From NCBI GenBank assembly GCA_029961685.1, contig JARWKL010000008.1, forward strand, positions 13,983,981 through 14,047,980: a DNA stretch of 64,000 nt, written 5' to 3'. Shown here in pieces: positions 1-11,232 of this stretch. This DNA is from Aristolochia californica. Its lineage: Eukaryota; Streptophyta; Magnoliopsida; Piperales; Aristolochiaceae. How positions within the stretch are numbered: the first letter of the stretch is position 1; each line of letters begins with the position of its first letter. Both the position numbers and the translations under genes were made by a program. The notes below the pieces were generated by a model that did not search any database, was not told the DNA's origin, and was given only the letters and a program-made list of their open reading frames with translations.

Positions 1-3000
1 ATCTCTTTCTTATAAAATTCCACCAAGTTATCTGGGGTTGAACTAGTGGAATTTCCCCAACGTGGATAACAAAACTTTGGTGCTCATTTTTAGTATGTGA
101 AAATAACTTTCTTCACTCATATTTATTATAGTTTTCAAATTCTTTCACATACATAAACTCTAAAATTTCCATTTTGTTGTGATCTATATTTGCCTTATCT
201 TTTTGTTTACGAGAAAACTAGGAGAGTGAAAAACTCAAGTTTGAAAAAAAAAATTGAACTTCTAAAATTGAAATGCACAAATGCTGAGAGAGATAATTCC
301 AAAAAGTATCCGTGATTGTTTAGGTCCGCTTTTTGTAAAATAGGCAAAAAGTGGGTTGTTTGGCTATGGTAAATATCCCACCGCATGTAAACTTGAGAAT
401 TTTAATTTTTTCTTCTCCTATATAATTTTGGATCATTAGGTCATTTGCATCTGCAACATGTCTCTGGCATGCATATCCACCACATTTAAAACATGTCAGG
501 ATCAATTAGGAATCTCTTCCTTATAAAAATCCACCAAGCTATCAGTGGATTTACTAGTGGAATTTCCCCAACGTGGAAAACAAAACTTTGGTGTTCATTT
601 TTTGTGCGTGAAAATAACTTTCTTCACTCACATTTATTATAGTTTTGAAATTATTTCACATACATAAACTCTAAAATTTCCATTTTGTTGTGATCTATAT
701 TTGCCTTATCTTTTTATTTACGAGAAAACTGGGAGAGTGAAAAAGTCAAGTTTGAAAAAAAAATTCAACATCCAAAATGGAAATGCAAAAATGCTGAGAG
801 AGATTATTCCAAATGTATCTATGATTTTTTAGGTCCGCTTTTAGTAAAATATGCAAAAAATGGGTTGTTTTCGCTCTGGTAAATATCCCACCGCACGTTA
901 ACATGAGAATTTTAATTTTTTCTACTCCTTGAAATTTTTGGATCATTAGGTCATTTGCATCTTCAACATGTTTGTGGCATGCATATCCAAGACATTTAAA
1001 ACATGTTAGGATCAATTAGGAATCTCTTTCTTATAAAATTCCACCAAGCTATCTGGGGTTGTGCTAGTGAAATTTCCCCGACGTGGATAACAAAAATTTG
1101 GTGTTCATTTTTAGTGTGTGAAAATAATTTTCTTCACTCACATTTATTATAGTTTTCAAATTCCTTTCATGCATAAACTCTAAAATTTCCATTTTTGTTG
1201 TGATCTATATTTGCCTTATCTTTTTGTTTACGAGAAAACTGGGAGAGAGAAAAACTCAAGTTTGAAAAAAAAAATTGAACATCCTAAATGGAAATGCAAA
1301 AATACTGAAAGATATAATTCCAAAAAGTATTTGTGAGTTTTTAGATCAGCTTTTTGTAAAATAGGCAAAAAGTGGGTTGTTTGGCTCTGGTAAATATCAC
1401 ACTGCACTTTAACTTGATAATTTTAATTTTTTCTACTCCTTGAAATTTTTTTATAATTAGGTCATGTGCATCTTCTATATGTTTCCGGCATGAATATCCA
1501 CCACATTTAAAACATGTTAGGATCAATTAGGAATCTCTTTCTTTTAAAATTTCACAAAGCAATCTTTGGTTGTACTAGTGGAATTTCCCTAACATGGATA
1601 ACAAAACTTTGGTATTCATTTTTAGTGAGTGAAAATAAATTTTTTCATTCACATTTATTATAGTTTTCAAATTCTTTCACATACATAAACTCTAAAATTT
1701 CCATTTTTTTGTGATCTATATTTTCCTTATCTTTTGTTTACGAGAAAACTGGGAGAGAGAAAAACTCAAGTTTGAAAAAAAAATTGAACATCCAAAATGG
1801 AAATGCACAAATGGTGAGAGAGATAATTCCAAAAAGTCATTGTGATTTTTTAGGTCAGCTTTTTGTGAAATTGGCAAAAAGTGGGTTGTTTGGCTCTAAT
1901 AAAAATCTCACAGCACGTTTACTTTAGAATTTTAATTTTTTCTACTCCTTGAAAATTTTGGATCATTACATCGTTTGCATCTTGAATATGTTTCTCGCAT
2001 ACATATCCACCACATTTAAAACATGTTAGGATCAATTAGGAATCTCTTTCTTATAAAATTCCTTCAAGTTACCTGGGTTGTACTTGTGGAATTTCCCCAA
2101 CGTGGATAACAAAACTTTGGTGTTCATTTTTAGTGCGTCAAAAATAACTTTCTTCACTCACATTTATTATAGTTTTCAAATTCTTTAACATACATAAACT
2201 CTAAAATTTCTATTTTTTTGTGATCAATATTTGCTTTATCTTTTTTTTTACATGAAAACAGGGAGAGTGAAAATCCCATGTTTGAAAAAAAAAATTGAAC
2301 ATCCAAAATGGAAATGCACAAATGCTGAGAGAGATAATTCCAAAATGTATCTGTGATTTTTTAGGTCCGCTTTTTGTAAAAGAGACAAAAAGTGGGTTGT
2401 TTGGCTCTGGTAAATATCCCACCACACGTTAACTTGAGAATTTTAATTTTTTCTTCTCCTTGAACTTTTGGGATCATTAGGTCATATGCATCTTCAACAT
2501 GTTTCTGGCATGCATATCCACCACATTTAAAATATGTTAGGATCAATTAGGAATCTCTTTCTTATAAAATTCCACCAAGCTATCTGGGGATGTTCTAGTG
2601 GAATTTCCCCTACGTGGATAGCAAAGCTTTTGTGTTCATTTTTACTGCCTGAAAATAACTTTCTTCACTCATATTTATTATAGTTTTAGAATTCTTCCAC
2701 ATACATCAACTCTAAACTTCCATTTTGTTGTGATATATATTTGCCTTTTCTTTTTGTTTACGAGAAAACTGGCAGTGTGAAAAACTCAAGTTTGAAAAAA
2801 AAATTGAACATCCAAAATGGAAATGCACAAATGCTGAGAGAGATAATTCCAAAAAGTATCTTTGATTTTTTAGGTCCGCTTTGTTTAAAATAGGCAAAAA
2901 GATGGTTGTTTGGCTTTGGCAAATATCCCCCCGCACGGTTACTTGAGAATTTTAATTTTTTCTACTCCTTGAAATTTTTGGATGATTAGGCCATTTGCAT

Positions 3001-6000
3001 CTTCAACATGTTTTTGGCATGCATATCCACCACATTTAAAATATGTAGGATCAATTAGGAGTCTCTTTCGTATAAAATTCCACCTAACTATCTGGGGTTG
3101 TACTAGTGGAATTTCCCCAACGTGGATCACAAAACTTAGGTGTTCATTTTTACTGCATGAAAATAACTTTCTTCACTCACATTTATTATAGTTTTCAAAT
3201 TAATTCACATACATAAACTCTAAAATTTCCTTTTTGTTGTGATCTATATTTGCCTTATCTTTTTGTTTACTAGAAAACAAGGAGAGTGAAAAACTCAAGT
3301 TTGAAAAACAAATTGAACATCCAAAATGGAAATGCACTAATGGTGAGAGAGATAATTCCAAAAAAGTATCTATAATTTTTCAGGTCCGCTTTTTGTAAAA
3401 TAGGAAAAAAGTTGGTTGTTTGGCTCAGGTAAATATCCCACCGCACGTTAACTTGAGAATTTTTATTTTTCCACTTCTTTAAATTTTTTGATCATTAGGT
3501 CATTTGCATCTTCAACATGTTTCTGGCATGCAAATCGTCCACATTTAAAACATGTTAGGATCAATTAGGAATCTCATTCTTTTAAAATTCCACCAAGCTA
3601 TCTAGGGTTGTACTAGTGGAATTTCCCCAATTTGGATAACAAAACTTTTGGTGTTCATTTTTAGTGCGTGAAAATAAATTTCTTCACTCACATTTATTAT
3701 AGTTTTCAAATTCTTTCACATACACAAAATCTAAAATTTCCATTTTGTTGTGATCTATATTTTCCTTATCTTTTTGTTTACGGGAAAACTGGGAGAGTGA
3801 AAAACTCAAGTTTGAAAAAAAATTGAACAACGAAAATAGAAATGCACAAATGCTGACAGAGATAATTCCAAAAATTATCTGTGATTTTTTAGGTCTGCTT
3901 TTTGAAAAATAGCCAAAAAGTGGGTTGTTTGGCTTTGGCAAATATCCCACCGCACGTAAACTTGAGAATTTCAATTTTTTCTTCTCCTAGAAATTTTTGG
4001 ATCATTAGGTCATTTGCATCTTCAACATGTTTTTGGCATGCATATCCACCACATTTAAAACATGTTAGGATCAATTAGGAATCTCTTTCTTATAAAATTC
4101 CACCAAGCTATCTGGGGATTTACAAGTGGAATTTCCCCAACGTGGATAACAAAACTTTGTTTTCATTTTTAGTGCATGACAATAACTTTCTTCACTCACA
4201 TTTATTATAGTTTTCAAATTCTTTTCCATTCATAGAATTTAAAATTTCCATTTTTTTGTATTCTATATTTGCCTTATCTTTTTGTTTACGAGAAAATTGC
4301 AAGACAGAAAAACTCAAGTTTGAAAAAAAAAAATTGAACATCCAAAATCGAAATCCACAAATGCTGAGAGAGATAATTTATAGAAGTATCTATGATTTTT
4401 TAGGTCCGCTCTTTGTAAAATAGGCAAAAAGTGGGTTCTTTGGCTCTAGTAAATAACCCACCGCGCGTTAACTTGTGAATTTTAATTTTATCTACTCGTT
4501 GAAATTTTTGGATCATTAGCTCATTTGCATATTCAACATGTTTCTGGGATGCATATCCACCACATTTAAAACATGTTAGGATCAATTAGGAATCTATTTC
4601 TTATAAAATTCCACCAAGCTATCTGGGGTTGTACTTGTGGAATTTCCCCAACAAGGATAACAAAAATTTGGCGTTCATTTTTAGTGCGTGAAAATAACTT
4701 TCTTCACTTACATTTATTATAGTTTTCAAAATATTTTGCATTCATAAACTCTAAAATTTCCATTTTGTTGTGATCTATATTTGTCTTATCTTTTTGTTTA
4801 CGGTAGAACTGGGAGAGAGAAAAACTCTAGTTTGAAAAAAAAATTGAACATCCTAAATGGAAATCCACAAATACTTAGAGATATAATTCCAAAAAGTATG
4901 TACGATTTTACAGGTCTGTGTTTTGTAAAATAGGCAAAAAGTGGGTTGTTTGCCTCTGGTAAATATGCCATCGCACGTTAACTTACAATTTTAATTTTTT
5001 CTTCTCCTTGAAATTTTTTGATCATTAGGTCATTTGCTTCTTCAAAATGTTTCTGGCATGCATATCCACCACATTTAAAACATGTTAGGATCAATTAGAA
5101 ATCTCTTTCTTATAAAATTGCACCAAGCTATCTGGGGATGTACTAGAGGAATTTCCCCAACGTGGATAAGAAAACTTTGGTGTTCATTTCTAGTGTGTGA
5201 AAATAACTTTCTACACTCACATTTATTACAGTTTTCAAATTCTTTCACATACATAAACTCTAAACTTTCCATTTTGCTGTGATCTATATTTGCCTTATGT
5301 TTTTGTTTACGAGAAAGCTAGGAGAGTGAAAAACTCAAGTTGAAAAAAAAATTCAACATCCAAAATAGAAATGCATAAATGCTGAGAGAGATAATTCATA
5401 AAAGTATCAGTGATTGTTTAGGTTCACTTTTTGTAAAATAGGCAAAAAGTGGGTTGTTTGGCTCTGGTAAATATCCCATCGCACGATAACTTGAGAATTT
5501 TAATTTTTTCTACTCCTAGAAATTTTTGGATCATTAGGTCATTTGCATCTTCAACATGTTTCTGGCATGCATATCCACCTCATTTAAAACATGATAGGAT
5601 CAATTAGGCAGCTCATTTGTATAAAATTCCACCAAGCTATCTGGGGTTGTACTAGTGGAATTTCCCAAACGTGGATAACAAAACTTTGGTGTTCATTTTT
5701 AGTGCATGAAAATAACTTTTTTCACTAACATTTATTATAATTTTCAAATTCTTTCACATACATAAACTCTAAAATTTCCATTTTGTTGGGATCTGTACTT
5801 GCCTTATCCTTTTGTTTATGAGAAAATTGGGAGTGCGAAAAACTCTAGTTTGAAAAAAAAAAATTGAACATCCAAAATGGAAATGCACAAATGTTGAGAG
5901 AGATTATTCCAAAAAGTATCTGTGATTTTTTTGGTCTGCTTTCAGTAAAACAGGAAAAGAGTGGGTTGTTTGGCTCTTGTACATATCCCACCACACGTTA

Positions 6001-8161
6001 ACTTGAGAATTTTATTTTTTTCTACTCCATGAAACTTTGGATCATTAGGTCATTTGCATCTTCAACATGTTTTTGGCATGCATATCTACCCCATTTAAAA
6101 AATGTTAGGATCAATTAGGAATCTCTTTCTTATAAAATTCGACCAAGCTATCTGGCGTTATACTTGTGGAATTTCCCCAACGTGGATAACAAAACTTTGG
6201 TGTTCATTTTTATTGTGTGAAAATAATTTTCTTCACTCAAATTTATTATAATTTTCAAAATTCTTTTGCATACATAAACTCTAAAATTTCGATTTTGTTG
6301 TGATCTATATTTGCCTTATCTTTTTGTTTAAGAGAAAACTTGGAGAGTGAAAAACTTTAGTTTGAAAAAAATATTTAACAACCAAAATGGAAATGCACAA
6401 ATTCTGAGAGAGATAATTCAAAAAAGTGTCTGTGATTTTTTAGGTCCGCTTTTTGTAAAATAGGCAAAAAGTGGGTTGTTTGGCTCTGGTAAATATCCCA
6501 CCGCACGTTAACTTGAGAATTTTAATTTTTCTACTCCTTGAAATTTTTGGATCATTAGGTCATTTGCATCTTCAATATGTTTCTGGCATCCATATCCACC
6601 ACATTTAAAACATGTTAGTATCAATTATGAATCTCTTTCTTATAAAATTTCACCAAGCAATCTGGGGTTGTACTAGTGGAATTTCCCCAACGTGGATAAC
6701 AAAAATTTGTTTTCATTTTTAGTGCGTGAAAATAACTTTCTTCACTCACATTTATTATAGTTTTCAAATTCTTTTGCATACATAAACTCTAAAATTTCCA
6801 TTTTGTTGTGATCTATATTTGCCTTATTTTTTTGTTTATGAGAAAACTGCGACAGTGAAAAACTCAAGTTTGAAAAAAAAAAATTGAACATCCAAAATGG
6901 AAATGCACAAATGCTGAGGGAGATAATTCCAAAAAGAATCTTACATTTTTAAGGTCCGCTTTTAGTAAATTAGGCAAAGAGTGGGTTGTTTGGCTCTAGT
7001 AAATATCCCACCGCGCGTTAACTTGTGAATTTTAATTTTTTCCACTCCTTGAAATTTTTGGGTCATTAGGTCTTTTGCATCTTCAACATGTTTCTGGCAT
7101 GCATATCCACCACATTTAAAACATGTTAGGATCAATTAGGAATCTCTTTCATATAAAATTGCCCCAAGCTATCTAGGGTTTTACAAGAGGAGTTTCCCTA
7201 ACGTGGATTACAAAACTTTGGTGTTCATTTTTACTGCGTGAAAATAACTTTGTTCACTCACATTTATTATAGCTTTCAAATTCTTTCACATACATAAACT
7301 ATAAAATTTCCATTTTTTTGTGGTCTATATTTATCTTAACTTTTTGTTTACGAGAAAACAAGGAGAGTGAAAAACTCAAGTTTGAAAAAGAAAAATCGAA
7401 CATCCAAAAGGGAAAGGCACAAATGCTGAGAGAGATAATTCCAAATTGTATCTGTGATTTTTTAGGTCCGCTTTTTGTACAATAGGTAAAAAGAGGGTTG
7501 TTTGGCTCTGGTAAATATCCCACCGCACCTTAACATTAGAATTTTAATTTTTTCTACTCCTTGAAATTTATGGATCATTAGGTAACTTCCATCTTCAACA
7601 TGTTTCTGGCATGCATATCCACCACATTTAAAACATGTTAGGATCAATTAGGAATCTCTCTCTTATAAAATTCCACCAAGCTATCTGGGGATGTACTAGT
7701 GGAATTTCCCCAACGTGGAAAACAAAACTTTGGTGTTCATTTTTTGTGCGTGAAAATAACTTTCTTCACTCACATTTATTATAGTTTTCAAATTCTTTCA
7801 AATACATAAACTCTAAAATTTCCATTTTGTTGTGATCTGTATTTGCCTTTTCTTTTTGTTTACGAGAAAACAGAGTGGGTGAAAAAACTCAAGTTTGAAT
7901 AAAAAAAATTGAACATCCAAAATGGAAGTGCACAAATGCTGAGAGAGATAATTCCAAAAAGTATCTGTGATTTTTTAGGTCCGCATTTTGTAAAATAGGC
8001 AATAAGTGGGTTGTTTGGCTCTGGTAATTATCCCACCGCACGTTAACTTGAGAATTCTAGTTCTTTCTACTTGAAATTTTTGAATCATTAGGTCATCTGC
8101 ATCTTCAACTTGTTTCTGGCATGCATGTCTACCACTTTAAAACATGTTAGGATCAATTAGG
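1..8161 (+). repeat. Left domain: 16 diverged monomers, no clear higher-order period
   Basis: Monomer starts are about 1, 511, 1021, 1532, 2041, 2552, 3060, 3570, 4080, 4591, 5100, 5609, 6120, 6630, 7141 and 7653. Most carry the allele pair TTAATTTTTTCTACTCC and CATTTGCATC in the last third. The first two monomers match 48350-49364 through rare shared variants. The monomer at 1532 shares a rare tail (a CATCGTTTGCAT-like variant and a CTCGCAT box) with copies at 37215 and 50892. The last monomer (7653-8161) carries CATCTGCATC and CATGCATGTCTACC, like the copy at 59052. No coding or RNA gene is present. Confidence 0.9.
7597..7639. repeat. Monomer-borne inverted repeat / palindromic box (example copy)
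   Basis: AACATGTTT at 7597-7605 and AAACATGTT at 7631-7639 are perfect 9-base inverted arms around a 25-base loop. The 8-base core AACATGTT is itself a palindrome, so the arms are also direct repeats. The loop holds GGCATGCAT, with overlapping GCATGC and ATGCAT palindromes. Three CATG cores are thus spaced 11 and 24 bases apart. The same box sits at the end of almost every monomer and looks among its best conserved parts. It could form a short hairpin or bind a dimeric protein, but neither is shown. It does not match the CENP-B box. Confidence 0.85.
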
Positions 8162-11100
8162 AATCTCTTTCTTATAAATTCCACCAAGCTATCTTGAGTT
8201 GTATTAGTGAAATTTCCCCAACGTGGATAACAAAACTTTGGTGTTCATTTTTAGTGCCTGAAAATAACTTTCTTCACTCACATTTATTATAGTTTTCAAA
8301 TTCTTTTGCATACATAAACTCTAAAATTTCCATTTTGTTGTGATCTATATTTGCCTTAGCTTTTTTATTCCAAGAAAACTAGGATAGTCAAAAAACTCAA
8401 GTTTGAAAAAAAAAATTGAACATCCAAAATGGAAATGCACAAATGCTGAGAGATTTAATTCCAAAAAGAATTTGTGATTTTTTAGGTCCGCTTTTTGGAA
8501 AATAGGTAAAAAGTGGGTTGTTTCGCACTTGTAAATATCCCACCGCACGTTAACTTGAGAATTTTAATTTTTTCTACTCCTTGAAATTTTTGGATCATTA
8601 GGTCATTTGCATCTTCAACATGTTTCTGGCACGCATATCCACCATATTTTAAACATGATACGATCAATTAGGAATCTCTTTCTTATAAAATTCCACCAAG
8701 CTATCTGAGGTTGTACTAGTGGAATTTCCCCAACGTGGATAACAAAATTTTGGTGTTCATTTTTAGTGCGTGAAAATAACTTTCTTCACTCACATTTATT
8801 ATAGTTTTCAAATTCTTTTGCATACATAAATACTAAAATTTCCATTTTGTTGTGATATATATTTGCCTTATCTTTTTGTTGACAAGAAAACTGGATCAGT
8901 GAAAAAACTCATGTTTGAAAAAAAAAAATTGAACGTGAGAAATGGAAACGCACGAATGCTGTGAGAGAGATAATTCCAAAAAGTATCTGTGATTTTTTAG
9001 GTCCGCTTTTTGTAAAAGAGGCAAAAAGTGGGTTGTTTGGCTTTGGTAAATATCCCTTCGCACGTTACCTTGAGAATTCTAATTCTTTCTACTCCTTGAA
9101 ATTTTTGGATCATTTGGTCATCTGCATCTTCAACTTGTTTCTGGCATGCATATCCACCACATTTAAAACATGTTTGGATCAATTAGGAATCTCTTTCTTA
9201 TAAAATTCCACCAAGCTATCTGGAGTTGTACTAGTGCAATTTCCCCAACGGGGATAACAAAACTTGGGTGCTCATTTTTAGTGCGTGAAAAGAACTTTCT
9301 TCATTCACATTTATTATAGTTTTCAAAATTGGTTTGCATACATAAACTCTAAAATTTCCATTTTTTTGTGATCTATATTTGCGTTATCTTTTTGTTTACA
9401 AGAAAACAGGGAGTGTGCAAAAACTGAAGTTTGAAAAAAAAAATTGAATATCCAAAATGGAAATGCACAAATGCTGAGAGAGATAATTCCAAAACGTATC
9501 TGGGATTTTTTAGGTCCGCTTTTTGTAAAATAGGCAAAAAGTGGGTTATTTAGCTCTGGTAAATATCCCACCGCACGTTAACATGAGAATTTTAATTCTT
9601 TCTACTCCTTGAAATTTTTGGATCATTAGGTCATCTGCATCTTCAACTTGTTTCTGGCTTGCATATCCCCCACATTTAAAACATGTTAGGATCAATTAGG
9701 AATATCTTTCTAATAAAATTCTACCAAGCTATCTGTGGTTGTACAATTGGAATTTCCCCAAAGTGGATAACAAAACTTTGTTGTTCCTTTTTAGTGCGTG
9801 AAAATAACTTTCTTCACTCACGTTTATTATAGTTTTCAAATTTGTTTTGCATATATAAACTCTAAAATTTCCATTTTCTTGTGATCTATATTGGCCTTTT
9901 CTTTTTGTTTACTAGAAAATTGGGAGAGTTAAAAACTCAAGTTTGAAAAAAAAAATGAACATCCAAAATGGTAATGCACTAATGCTGAGAGAGATAACTT
10001 CAAAAAGTATCTGTGATTTTTTAGGTCCGCTTTTTGTAAAATAGGCAAAAAGTGGGTTGTTTGGCTCTAGTAAATATCCCACCGCACGCTAACTTGAGAA
10101 TTTTATGTTTTTCAGCTCGTTGAAATTTTTGGATCATTTGGTCATTTGCATCTTCAACATGTTTCTGGCGTGCATATCCATCACATTTAAAATGTGTTAG
10201 GATCACTTAGGAATCTCTTTCTTATAAAATTCCACCAAGCCATCTAGGGTTGTACAAGTGGAATTTCCCCATCGTGGGTAACAAAACATTGGTGGTCATT
10301 TTTAGTGCGTGAAAATAACTTTCATCACTCACATTTATTATAGTTTTCAAATTCTTTCACATACATAAACTCTAAAATTTCCATTTTGTTGTGATCTATA
10401 TTTGCCATATCTTTTTGTTTACGAGAAAACTGGGAGAATGAAAAACTCAAGTTTTAAATAAAAAATTTAACATCCAAAATGGAAATGCACAAATGCTGAG
10501 AGCGATAATTCCAAAAAGTATCTGTGATTTTCTAGGTCCGCTTTTTGTAAAATAGGAAAAAAGTGGGCTTGTTTGGCTCTAGTAAATATCCCACCGCGCG
10601 TTTACTTGAGAATATTAATTTTTTCTGCTTCTTGAAATTTTTGGATCATTAGGTCATTTGCATCTTCAACATATTTCTGGGATGCATATCCACCACATTT
10701 AAAACATGTTAGGTTCAATTAGGAATCTCTTTCTTATAAAATTCCACCAAGCTATCTGGGGTTGTACTAGTGGAATTTCCCCAATGTGGATAACAAAACT
10801 TTGGTGTTCATTTTTAGTGCGTGAAAATAACTTTCTTCACTCACATTTAATATAGTTTTAGAATTCTTTCACATACATAAACTCTAAAATTTCCATTTTG
10901 TTGTGATCTATATTTGCCTTATCTTTTTGTTTACGAGAAAACTAGGAGAGTGAAACACTCAAGTTTAAAAAAAAAATTGAACATCCAAAATGGAAATGCA
11001 CAAATGCTGAGAGAGATAATCCAAAATTATCTGTGATTTTTTTAGGTCCGGTTTTTGTAAAATAGGAAAAAACTGGGTTGTTTTGCTCTAGTAAATATCC

Positions 11101-11232
11101 CACCGCACATTAACTTGGGAATTTTAATTTATTCCACTCCTTGAAATTTTTGGATCATTAGGTCATTTGCATCTTCAACATGTTTCTGGCATGCATATCC
11201 ACCTTATTGAAAACATGTTAGGATCAATTAGG
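8162..11232 (+). repeat. Higher-order repeat copy 1 (monomer types A-F)
   Basis: Six monomers begin at 8162 (A), 8673 (B), 9188 (C), 9701 (D), 10212 (E) and 10724 (F). Diagnostic marks: A has GAGATTTAATTCC and TTTGGAAAATAGGTAAAAAG. B has a GACAAGAAAACTGGAT-like stretch and GCTGTGAGAGAGATAATTCC. C has GAGTGTGCAAAAACTG or similar and TTATTTAGCTCTGG. D has TATTGGCCTT and GGTAATGCACTAATGC. E has AAGCCATCTAGG and CAAGTTTTAAATAAAAAA. F has ATAATCCAAAATTATCTG and CCACCTTATTGAAAACATG. The first half of the A monomer lacks A marks (it has GAGTTGTATTAGTGAAATTT), so the HOR really begins within it, between roughly 8345 and 8452. Confidence 0.9.

Noticed and set aside
12..20. TATAAAA in every monomer as a promoter
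   Set aside because: In a 70% A+T repeat this is expected by chance, and I see no other promoter or transcript evidence.
50..75. CENP-B box-like sequence near TTTCCCCAACGTGG
   Set aside because: The essential CENP-B box core (TTCG, then A, then CGGG at fixed spacing) is not present on either strand of the monomer.
450..460. ATTTGCAT octamer (POU/Oct site) in most monomers
   Set aside because: An 8-base match in A+T-rich DNA is weak evidence. It is lost in the whole CATCTGCATC class without other change, and the organism may be a plant.
320..505. Recurring 61-codon minus-strand frame (begins ILTCFKCGGYACQKH), one per monomer in many copies; possible zinc-knuckle peptide
   Set aside because: It opens at TTG and not ATG. 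The spacing C-x2-C-x4-C-x2-H is not the CCHC knuckle (C-x2-C-x4-H-x4-C). It is broken by stops or frameshifts in many monomers, and its changes follow the same pattern as non-coding parts. It is a by-product of the repeat.
55..700. Other open frames of 60-115 codons on both strands
   Set aside because: All are the same few monomer segments read in different frames, repeated about every 510 bases. None matches a protein family I know, and none shows codon structure.
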